Shown piece by piece: positions 29,101 to 41,100 of a DNA stretch of 64,000 nucleotides. Each line of letters opens with the position of its first letter. Position 1 is the first letter of the stretch. The notes under the pieces are model-generated. The model saw nothing but the letters and a program-made list of their open reading frames with translations, ran no database searches and was not told where the DNA came from. The position numbers were made by a program, and so were the translations under genes. This DNA is from Branchiostoma floridae (Eukaryota > Chordata > Leptocardii > Amphioxiformes > Branchiostomatidae): NCBI RefSeq assembly GCF_000003815.2, contig NC_049985.1, forward strand, positions 9,772,543 to 9,836,542, given 5' to 3'.

Positions 29101-32100
29101 AGCAATATTTTTTTAGACTCTGGGGTTGGGAACCAAAGGACTGTACTGAGATGGCCTGACAAGGTAGACATGTCATCATAAGCTTTGGTTTACCACTGTC
29201 CAGTATGAGGAAGTGTTTTAAGTGAAACCAGGTTTGGACAACTCAACACTTGTGACCCCAGGCGGCCTCCAGTGCTGATGTAAGGGGGATGAGGCAGACA
29301 GACCTTGGAAGAAATGCACATGTATCTAAACAAGGGCTGACAATGTATTAGTAAGCTCTACATAGCGACAAATCAACTGCTTACAAAGTACTTTATCTGA
29401 GTGAGCCTGGATGTGGAAGTAACAAAGTGGCCTCTGTGCCTTTTAGCATCCAAGAAATTTCTTTCTAAGAAAGAGGGCCCCCAAGGGGGGGTACCGACAA
29501 CGCTCTACGCTAAATTCGGGAGGGCCGGCTACGTAATACGCTAAATTATGGACGCTTCATTACGCTCTACGCTAAATTACGAAATTTCATAATGCATTAT
29601 GCAAATATTTATTGTCTTTTGGCTGAACTCCGCCGACGGCAGAACATGTGAAGATGAGATCTAAACAAAACTGATAATTCCATCAATAAGATTAAAACTT
29701 AACTTCTAAAGACGTCTTGCTGGCCAAAGGCGGCGACAGCAAATTTCTTATGTGACGTAATTTTCAGCACTTGTAGCACCGAAAGCGGAGGCGCGACAAT
29801 CCTAGGGCGTCCGGAGGCATGCTCCCCCGGGAATATTGTGAAATCTTGACCCTCTGAAACGCCATTTTAAGCATTTTGAAGGGCAAATTTTGCTCACAGA
29901 CTAAGCTAAGTTAAATAGCATCCAATTAGAAATTCACATGGTTTTAGCTTTAAGCTGGGCAACGCCCCCAAACATCATTTTCAGATTTCGAGTGCCGAAA
30001 GCACGAACTGTCGTTAGGTAGGTACGGGAAAATTTTGAAATTTTTACCCTCTGAAACACCATTTCCTGCATTTTGAGGGACAAATTTTGCTGGCAGACCA
30101 TATGCTCAATGTAATGACATTTCTGTCAGAGAAACGTCTTTGAGGGCGACGAGCGCCGGAGAGTCGTGAGCGCCGGAGGCTAGGCCCAAGCCGTCGCAAG
30201 CCTTGGCAAGGGCCGCCCGGCGCCCGGAGAAAAATTGAAATCTCGACCCTCTGAAATGCCATTTCCTGCATTTAAGGGGCACATTTTGCTTGTTAACTAA
30301 GCTAAGGTCGGTAAAAAGATTTCTACTAGTTGGGGGACGACGCTTCCGCAACATATTTTCACCATGTCCAGTGCCGAAGTGTTGAGCCATAGCAAGAGAA
30401 TGTCCGGCGAAATTTTGAAATCTGGACCCTTTGAAACGCAATTTCCAGCATTTTCGCGGATAAAATTTGCCGGTAGACTAGTTAAGTTTAATGAAACTTT
30501 GATTACGCTTGACGAAAAATTAATATGAATTACGTTTTACGGTAAAATCCGGTTAGCTTCTACGTAATACGTTAAATTAAAGGGGCCAATATCGCTCGAC
30601 GCAAAATGCACCGATTACGCTCTACGTTGAATTCGAGCGGTCCCGCTATGGAGTACGTAGAATTAAAACCGCCGATTACGCTCTACGGAAAAGGGCTTTG
30701 GGGCCCCCAAGAAAATCTGTCCCTGTCCAGTAGCAGGTTTGCACAACTCAACACCTATGTCCCCAGGCTACCTCAAAAGCTGGTGTGAGGGTGCATCTGG
30801 CTGCATGCAGACAGACATGAACCCTTCTCAACAGGTGCATGGGGGCGGCAGCTGTCAACAGGAAAATTAGCACCACATTCGGGCCTCCCACCTCTGGTAA
30901 TCACTCACTTAGCCCAAGTGTGAACTCAGGAAGATGGGAAATTTGACAGGACTCAAGAGAAAGTCAGGGCTGATTGATGGATGCAATTTGAAAGAGATTT
31001 TCCAGTGAATCTTCTCTTCAAGAAGTAGAAAGACATTTAGCAACAACCTCTAGAGACTAACAAAAATAAATTAACAAATAATTTTTGTCATTGATATACC
31101 ATGTACATGTGCTTCTTGGAAGTCTGAATAATACAGCAGACATGCCATGTTCTGCTGTTTTCAATATCAAAACAAACACTAGAAACAATAACAAAACAGC
31201 AATCGACACCTTAGCAGGACATCTTTGGGAAAAATGTACAGAATTTCCTGTTGACATCATGGTCTTCTTTCAGCATGTGAAAAGATGAGAAACCATCTTG
31301 TGTACTGTGCAACAAAAAACCTTGGACTGCAAGAACATCTGCTTTACATGTACCGTGTATTATCTGTAAATATGAAAGTTTTGTATGTAAAGCTTATGCT
31401 ACTTTCCAACTTGGAAATGACCAGACCATGTACCATTATTTTGCCCTCCTATGTCAGCTTGGAGGTTAGCTAGTAGTCTCTACCAGACTTCCACCTGGCT
31501 AAATACTAATCATTTGAGGGGACTATGGCCTTGCTAGGAATAAAAGCCTAGTAGGAGTTAATTGGCCTTAGAATGAATTGGCTGGCCAAAGGGGAACATG
31601 AATCTAAGCGTGGACTGACTCCCCTGGCCAATTTCTCGATTTTTTTGCCGAATTCTAGGATCCCCGCACCCACATAGGAAGGCCTGGTGGAGGCTAGTTA
31701 TGTAGGGCCACAGATGGCAGTAAAGATTCCCCACACAGGCAGGGGCCATGAATATGCAGCGCCCCCTTGTGGGCGGACAGCTCACACCTGGTGCATGACT
31801 GAAGCCCAGCAGGAGGGGAGGGGGCAGGGCAAAATCAACTGGGCGTGAAAATCCTCCAATTGATTGGCTTCATCAGGCTGATGGCAGCTAAATGACTCAT
31901 TAGGTGGGGGTGTTCACACCTGCTAATTGCCACATAAAAATGTTTATCACACATGTTTGCTGACTGAAAAGATTTTAAGGGCCTACCAAATATATAGAAA
32001 AAAGCTTCCACAAAACCGATTTCAAATATCTAGGGCAAAATTGCACTTACAAATATTGGTTGCTCCAAATGCAAGAATGCCATGATGCAAAAACTGTTTC

Positions 32101-35100
32101 ACACAAGATTACATCTCAAGGGCACAGGCCTCTACTAGGGGTGCTATGAGTACAGCCAAACGAGCATGTCTAGGGTTTGAAATACCTTACCTGGTGTCCA
32201 TCCTATTCTAGGAGGGCCCCCAAGGGGGGGTACCGACAACGCTCTACGCGAAATTCGGGAGGGCCGGCTACGTAATACGCTAAATTATCGACACTTAATT
32301 ACGCTATACGCTAAATTACGAAATTTCATAATGCATTATGCAAATCTTTATCGTCTTTTGGCTGAACTCCGCCGACGGCAGAACACGTGAAGAGGAGATC
32401 TAAACAAAACTGATAATTCCATCAACAAGATTAAAACTTAACTTCCGTAAAGACGTCTTGCTGGCTAGAGGCACTGAAAGCGGAGGCGCGCCAATCCTAT
32501 GGCGTCCGGGGCATGTTCCCCCGGGAATATTGTGAAATCTTGACCCTCTGAAATGCCATTTTATGCATTTTGAAGGACAAATTTGTTCACAGACTAAGCT
32601 AAGTTAAATAGCATCCAATTAGAAATTCACATGGTTTTAGCTTTAAGCTATTGAGGGCAACGCCCCCAAACATCATTTTCAGATTTCGAGTGCCGAAAGC
32701 ACGAACTGTCGCAAGGTAGGTACGGGAAAAATTTGAAATTCTTACCCTCTAAAACACCATTTCCTGCATTTTGAGGGATTAATTTTGCTGGCAGACAATG
32801 TAATGACATTTCTGTCAGAAAAACGTCTTTGAGGGCGCAAGCGTCGGAGAGTCGTGAGCACCGGAGGCCCAAGCCGTCGCAAGCCTTGGCAAGGGCCGCC
32901 CGGCGCCCAGAGAAAAATTGAAATCTCGACCCTCTGAAATGCCATTTCCTGCATTTAAGGGGCACATTTTGCTTGTTAACTAAGCTAAGGTCGGTAAAGA
33001 AATTTCTACTAGTTGGGTGGCGACGCTCCCGCAACATATTTTCACTATGTCCAATGCCGAAGGGAGCCATCGCAAGGAAGGTCCGGCGGAATTTTTAAAT
33101 CTGGACCCTTTGAAACGCAATTTCCGGCATTTTCGCGGGTAAAATTTGCCGGTAGACTAGTTAAGTTTAATAAAACTTTGATTACGCTTGACGAAAAATT
33201 AATTTGAGTTACGTTTTACGGTAAAATCTGGTTAGTTTCTACGTAATACGTTGAATTAAAGGGGCCAATATCGCTCGACGCAAAATGCACCGATTACGCT
33301 CTACGTTGAATTTGAGCGGTCCCGCTACGGAGTACGTAGAATTAAAACCGCCGATTACGCTCTACGGAAAAGGGCTTTGGGGCCCCCTTCTAGCTCTGGT
33401 TCACTCCTATGATCGCTTTTCCACAGAATAGTCTGCTCTGGCACCCGTAATGCTCTATACTGAACAAGGTCCAAATCCTGCACACATGCTCATCCAAACT
33501 TTCTTGGTAACTGACTGAATAAGGACAAATTGTGGTGTTCCATGGCTGTCACTAACAGTTGTATGACCTGTACACTTAAACCCAAACCTATTTCCTAGTA
33601 ACCATTGCTCTAACAGGCCAAACTGGAAGTCTACAAGTCGACAAGCTTTAAAGTAAGTTTATTGTAAGCTAAAATCCTTGAATTTTTATCGGGAGTCCCC
33701 ACCCCTAGTCTATCCATACCTATTTCTTAGTAACCAACTCCCTAACAGGCCATATTGGTGGACTCAGTCTGGGTCTGGGTATAACAACGATGTGAAAACC
33801 CTGCTAGGCCCGCTCCACCACGAACTGGCCACAAATGAAATGTCCCCCAAACTAGCTGGGGAGGGATTCAGTGACATCATGTGCGACTTTATGGCCAGTA
33901 AACCAGAGTTCAGCCACACTACCGAAGAAAGTCACTCAGAAGGCTATATAAGCCACGAACCACAGTCTCTCGCACAAGTAAAACGCCTGAAAAACAAGCT
34001 ACGTAAGAAGGCATTCAGAGCTGACGCAACACCTGAGGATCGAAAGGCTTTCAGAGATGCAATTAAAACATACTCCTTCATGAAGCGACAACAAAAACGA
34101 AGGGAAACTACAAAATCGGCAGCACACCAAGAGAAAGAATATCACAAGAACTTTTGGAAGTTTGCCGGAAAATGTGCAAAAGGACAGCTCGATATCCCCC
34201 CAGTAAAACCGGCATTCTCTGTTTATTATGCAAATGAGTACTACAAAAACAAATACTCACACCCAACCCGTGTTGACTTCAACAAACTGCTCTGGTTTCC
34301 TCATTTGCCGGTGGAGGAACAACTACCTGCGAACTCTTTTGACATGTCACCTGTCAGGCCGAAAGACATTAAGGCAGTCTTATCCAAACGATGCGCTACA
34401 TCCGCACCTGGCCCGGACGGGATCATGTATGGCCACCTCAAGCACCTGCCAGCTTGTCACCTGTTCCTTAGTACATTGTTCTCCAAACTACTTGAGTCCG
34501 GGGACCCACCGACATCATGGTCATCTGGCAACGTGTCACTTATACACAAGGATGGTAGTCCAGAAGCTGCCGAAAACTTTCGAATGATCTGCCTTACTTC
34601 CTGCGTCTCCAAGATTTTCCACCAAATACTCTCGGAACGATGGGCAAAGTACATGACTTGCAATGATCTGATAGACCCAGAAACACAAAAGGCATTCCTG
34701 ACCGGAATCAACGGCTGTGTGGAGCATGTCCAAGTTATGCGGGAGATCTTAGCACATGCCAAGAAAAACCGCCGAACAGTCCACATTACATGGTTTGACC
34801 TCGCGGATGCCTTTGGTTCTGTAGAACACGAACTGATCTACTACCAGATGGAGAGAAACGGCTTCCCGCCAATTATCACCACGTACATTAAAAACCTGTA
34901 TTCCCGCCTGAAAGGGAAAGTGAAGGGTCCAGGCTGGGAAAGTGATCCGTTCCCGTTCGGAAGAGGAGTGTTCCAAGGAGACAACTTGTCACCCATCATC
35001 TTCCTAACGGTGTTCCAGCCTATTCTACAGCATCTCAAGGGAGTAGAGCAGCAACATGGCTACAACCTCAATGACAAGCATTATGTTACACTGCCTTTCG

Positions 35101-38100
35101 CAGACGACTTTTGTCTCATAACCACAAACAAACGACAGCATCAGAAACTAATTACTCAAATTTCTTCCAACACAAAGTCAATGAACTTAAAGCTAAAACC
35201 ACGCAAGTGTAAGTCTATGTCTATAGTGAGCGGAAAGCCATCGGACATCAGCTTCACAATAGATGGGGACCCTGTCAAAACGACCAAAGATGCACCGGAG
35301 AAATTCCTAGGTGGCTACATCACCTTCCTGAGTAAAACAAAAGAGACCTATGACATCCTAGCAAAGACAATAGAAACGACTGTTGAAAACATAAACAAAT
35401 CAGCGATAAGGAACGAATACAAACTCAGGGTTTACATGGAGTACGCCTTCCCATCTTGGAGGTACATGCTGATGGTACACGACCTGACAGACACCCAGCT
35501 ACAAAAACTCGATTCCATCCACACAAAGGCGATCAAAACATGGCTCAGAATGCAACCTAGTGCAACAAATGCAATTCTGTACAACACAAGGGGTCTCAAC
35601 TTCAAAAGCATCTCAGACTTGTACCTAGAAGCCCACGCTCTGGCCTACAGTAGGTCAGTCCTCAAAGCAGATGAGAAGGTAAAACACGCTTTACAAGCCA
35701 AACTGGACCGCGAATCGCAATGGACTAGGAAAATGCAGAAATGGGGTATTGGAAAGTGTCACACCATCCACCAGCAAGCCATCCATGTAGCAAAGGACTC
35801 AGAATGGACATCAGTACGCAAACATGTCAAACAACAAGTCACAGATATGCGTCATGACGTCTGGACTAAACATCAGGAAAACCTTCTACAGCAAGGGCAG
35901 ATGCTACAACTGCTTGAGGAAGAAAAATGCGACCTGACATGGCGGTCCGCTATGTACAACCTGCCGAGGGGCATCCTCAGTTTCGCTGTGCGTGCCTCCA
36001 TCGACGCCCTCCCCACACTCTGTAACCTGACCACCTGGGGAAAACGTAACACTGACAAATGTAAACTGTGTGGCAACCGGGAAACACTCCATCACGTTCT
36101 GAACCACTGCGGTGTCGCTCTCCAACAAGGACGGTACACCTTCCGACACAACTCGGTATTGAAGCACATAACGGACACCATCATAGAGTCCATGGACCCC
36201 TCTCGGATCAACGCCACCATATATGCGGACATACAAGGTTACACAACTAACGGAGGTACCATCCCGGTCCATACAATACCTACTACCCAGAAACCAGACC
36301 TGGTCATCTATTTGCCAGAACAGAAGACCCTCCACATCCATGAACTGACTGTACCCTTTGAAAAGAACATCAAAACAAGTCATGGCCGAAAGGTCAACAA
36401 ATACAGCACCCTAGCGGCAGATTTAGAAACTGCTGGCATTTCCGTTACACTAACCTGCTTTGAGGTCGGATCAAGAGGACTCGTCACGCCAGAGAACAAG
36501 ACCAGGCTTAGAACACTGTTCAAAATAGTTAAAGCCAAACCACCGAAGACTCTGTTTACTGATATAAGCCGCATTGCGATGTTATCGTCATATGCTATTT
36601 GGAACTCACGCCACGAACCGTATTGGGAGTCAGAAACACTATTGTAGAAACCTATAAGGCTGAGAATATTGATGACTGAAATGTTGTGATTTTAGATCAA
36701 ATTTAGAAATATCAAAACCGAACTAAACTAAATATAATGTTTTTTAAAGTAATGATAAGCAATACCCATATTGTGCAATACTATCTATGTTATGTCCTAT
36801 GTCCCCCTGCATGTTTGGTCAATAATGACCATCGTGTCCTGGGCTCCGTGTACCTTTCTTTACTATGAATAAAGAATGATTTTAAAAAAAAAGACTACAC
36901 AGGAAGCCACCCCCCACCCAGGGAGGCACAGTTTTTAACCTACCCTTACTCCCATAGGACAAAACATTTGCTCAGCCCCTGCAGACAGGCATGTGTGGTT
37001 ATGACTAATGGGCTGGGGAGAACACAGAATGGCACCTCCTAACCACAAGCACCCACCCAACTGGTCAGGCCAAATTTAGCTGGGAATTTCCTGTGAAATC
37101 CTTACCAGTGTCTGGTCAGCTGTGGCTACAAAATATAAAGATGTTTCTCGAACATTCACTCAAATTTGAGAGTTGAACTCAGCTAAGGTATGAATGAATA
37201 TGGTCTCCTTTGGAAACTGAAAGGACCAACCATTTGCTGTTTTAGGCCTGCCAAGCCAACTTATTTCTCTGGTTATTAGACATTACAAAGTGGAAATGAA
37301 GTAACACAAGATGAAAACAGACAGACTTGGTCCTGACTGTATTTCTTGTGTGCGAAAGCACAAACCTTCCACTCAGGTTTTGTTTTCCGATGACGTTAAG
37401 TCGTTGATGACTGGTAGTCCACTGAGAATCTTAGAACCAAGAAAGCCAACTGGTGTAGCATGAAAATTCATAAACAGAACAGCACAGTAAATACCTTGGA
37501 GTGGGCTCAGCATCAGGGAAGACAAAGATGCTGTCGTTGTCTCCTCCATCTTCAGGAACCCCATTTGGTAAAACCTCCTTCTCAGGAACAGGCGGTAAAG
37601 GCTTCTGCTGTTTCTGGAAAAATGTACAAAAGACACATTTTCCTCAATATTCCAATACAACGGACGTTATCATGGCACAGGTATGACATAATTTCAGTTA
37701 TCAATCACTTATCTGAGTTGATGGACTACAGTCTTACTTTTGTTGTTATTGTTTGTTTAAAAGACTGGGAATCACTTTTAAATCATCTTTCATCCCTATA
37801 TTCTTACCTAAATGCTTAAAGTACACATTTAGATTTCACATGCTGCATCTCTCTAAGGTGCACACTTTGTCCATACAATGGTATATTTTACTGTTATAAT
37901 GACAGAAATATTGGACTCAAAAGAAAATTCCATCTCATAACTTTCCACTTCCTTGCGGTACTTGTGCAGTACAGTTTTAGGTTGCAGTACTTGTCATGGG
38001 TGCAAGGTGGCATGACAGTGATTACATGAAATCACACTGATGCTGCATAGTGCAAAGTACAGGCAATGCCCCAGCCAACGGAAACTTTTGACTATGATCA

Positions 38101-41100
38101 TCAGCAATAATCAAATAAAACCTATGGTTTAGCCATACTCACCTGCTGAAGTGTAATGGTCACCACGGTCTCTTTCGTCGGCCTCTGTTTTACTTCCACC
38201 TGTGGTGCATTCTGCACTGGTTCCTGTCCCTGTACTCTCTCCTCAGACACTGGAGACTGCTTTTCCTCTCTTGGTGGATGGTGTTTGGCAGAGTTTTCAT
38301 CCTCTGTGGCGGACGTGGGACTCACATGACTTTCCTCCTTTGCTGTCACTTTCCTGAGTCTGCCCTCCTGGTATGGAGGGGACGCCTCTTTTCTTCTGTC
38401 ACCTTCCTTTGGCAACACCCTTCTCTCCCTCTCCTCAGCTGATGAGGGAGAAGATTCTTTAGAAGACCTGTCTCCAGGCAGCCTGTCATGTGGACTAGAC
38501 ATGTTTCTATCCACTTCTTTTGTCTCTGTGGGAGAGGGGGTAGGCTTGAGCATGGGGATACCGTGATGTGGTCTCATCGGTCTGCCGTCAGAAGAGTCAA
38601 CTGACATGGCCCTGCCTGTTTTAGATGGCGACGCTGGTCTAAAGTCTGCGATGGTCTGATGCAGATGTGCTGGAGCGCTGGCTTTCCTGTCCTTCCAGGG
38701 GACAGGTGCAGCCGGCCTCCCCATCTCCTTACCTCCAGGTATGGGCATTGTTTGCAGCCCTTGGAAGTTGGGTGGGCCGGGCATACGAGGCAGCGACTGC
38801 GCCTTGTCTCGGGCTTGCTGCGATACCGGATCGCGAACGTGTCCCGAGGACGGGCGAGGTTTCCTTGTGCCTTCAACAGGCGTCTGAACCCTGCTGCCTT
38901 CCAGCGAGCTCACACTTGCTGCTCTCTGCGACGCCAGGGAGTTCCTGTTGCTGGTGTAACCACTGTCACTGTTGATGCTACTGGTGGAGACTCCTCGGTT
39001 GATGACCTTATTCCCTGTCTTCTTCTCATAAAACCACTTCAACGCCTCCCTCATCCTCATTCTCTCCTCTTCTCTTCCATCAGGATCTGAGCGGTGCTCA
39101 CTTGAGAGCGAGGTGACGGACCCTCCATACTGATTGTCCAGCGTCTGTGGACCTTTGTCCTCCTGATGTAAGAGGTCGGGTTCAGACTTACATTGTTGTC
39201 GTTTGGCCTCCCATTCGGCTGCATGGTGCCGCCGAAGATGCCCTGCAGATACACTCTTTGTTCTCTTCTGAGGGTCTGAGACTGTTCGACTCTTCCTTTC
39301 TTCAGGATGCTCTTCAGTCTCTTTGATTTCCTCCAGCTGAGCTAGAGACTGACTCGGGGAGATAGGGCTTTCCCTAGCTTCTCTCACGACTGTCTCTTTT
39401 GGCTCTACAGGAGTGTGAAGCTGTTCCATGGACACTGAGTGTGTGGGGCTTCTCCGCGTGGGAGACACTCGGGTATCCACAACATCCAGGAGGTTATCTG
39501 CAGACCCACTTTTTCTCTTTGCTGGTTCTCCTGTGGACCAGGTGGGGCTTGTCGGACTGTGCTGACTTGGAGATCTCTCCCCAATGTCCAACAAGTTTTC
39601 TGCAGAGCCGCTCCTCCAACTACCACCACTTCTCTGTCTTACGTGTTCAAACTCAGTCTTTGTGTAGGATGTCCGATGGAGGACCTTATCCTGTGCTTCT
39701 TTCAGGTAATTTTTGTATCCATCTTCATCTTGCATCCTCACCTTTTGGTCATCGGTCCTCCCTCCTTGGTCCGACTTCTTACTCTTCTGTTGTGTCTGTT
39801 CCTTCTCCATCTGTCTCCAGTAGTCGAAGGTGGGAGGGTTATATCTCAAGTTATCAGGCAGGGTTGCAGATTTCTTGGCATGCATGGCCAGCATCTCACT
39901 GGAGGCCCTCCTCTCCTTGAGTTTTGCATCTTGGTCCTTCTTGCCCTCCTTAAACAAGTTAAAGATAAGTGGAGTGTCTTGGTGATTAATGCCACCATTT
40001 ACGTTGCGCATGGAACGCTCCTTTCTCATGTCTCGAACCCATTTGGGTTCCAGGTTTCGCTCACTCTGCGCTCTCGAAATCTTCTTTACCCCACCTGGCA
40101 GGCCACCAGGCTGACCAAAATTAACAGTCTCAGTTCTTAGAATCGACCGCGTCTTGAGGGGATCTTCGAACTGGCTCCTTAAGAGCTGTACAGCAGTTTT
40201 CTGCCCACCTTCTTCTCTTGTAACATTTTCTGTGCTGCTTGAATGATGCCCTGAAAGCGACGAGTGTCTGGGATCGGGCTTACCCACCTCTCTTGTCAAC
40301 TTCTGTTTGTCGTGGTCTGGCGGCTCGGTATGTTTAAACTCCCGGCTGTAGTGGTTATTGCTTTTGTTGTTGTACCATTGGTTTGGTCCCTGCTGCCTCT
40401 CCCTCTCATTGCGATAGTTGTGTGCAGCCACCGTGCCTTCTGTTGGCTTCTCCTCATAGTAAAACCCAGAGTCCTCGTACTTGGGGGACTTCTTCTGCAG
40501 GTTGTTGATGTAGTTCAAGTTCTGATCCCTTGAGGATGAAGTTGGAGAGAGCTGTTTTGCAGCTGGGGAGACCTGTTTCTCCGGGGACAAGTCTCTCTCA
40601 GGAGGGGAAGGCACTCTTCTGTCACTAGGATATCTTGGAGTCCCGTCCATGTTGATTTGTACCCTAAACTCCACCTTCTCCATCTCCTTGCCCCCTTCCT
40701 TCTGGACCTTATAGGTGCCGTTCTGACCGATCTCCACTGTGTCCGCAAAGCTTGGCTGGACGGGTTGGACTGGATGTACTACAGCAGTGAGCTGAGGGTA
40801 TGGCCGCTGGTGGTCGGAAGGCTGGGAGAATGAACCCCATTGGTCCCCATGTGAGCCACGTTTTCCGTTACCAGCATGGTTTCCTCTTTGGTCGTTGTAA
40901 TGAGAAAACACCTCCTGGTTGACATAGTCCGGTGACCTTTGGTGGCCAGTGGGAGGGTTGCTTAACATTCTTAGTGGATTGTCATGTGACTTGGACATTG
41001 CATGTGGCTCCGGGGCCAGCATAGAAGACGGCCCGGGCCAGGACGGATACTTGGAATGGTGCACCATGTTGGAGACCGCCTTGTGACTGGACTGGTCGCG

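Noticed and set aside
30044-30441. Minus-strand frames such as [15 protein letters not shown] inside the 1.2-kb transposon
   Set aside because: They are translations of the internal ~190-bp repeats; frames differ between copies and carry no transposase motif.
34228-36383. Several frames overlapping the reverse transcriptase ORF
   Set aside because: Out-of-frame or antisense to a complete RT-endonuclease frame with all motifs.
39399-40140. Plus-strand frames of up to 233 codons opposite the giant Shroom exon
   Set aside because: Antisense shadows of a strongly constrained Ser/Pro-rich coding exon; no independent gene evidence.
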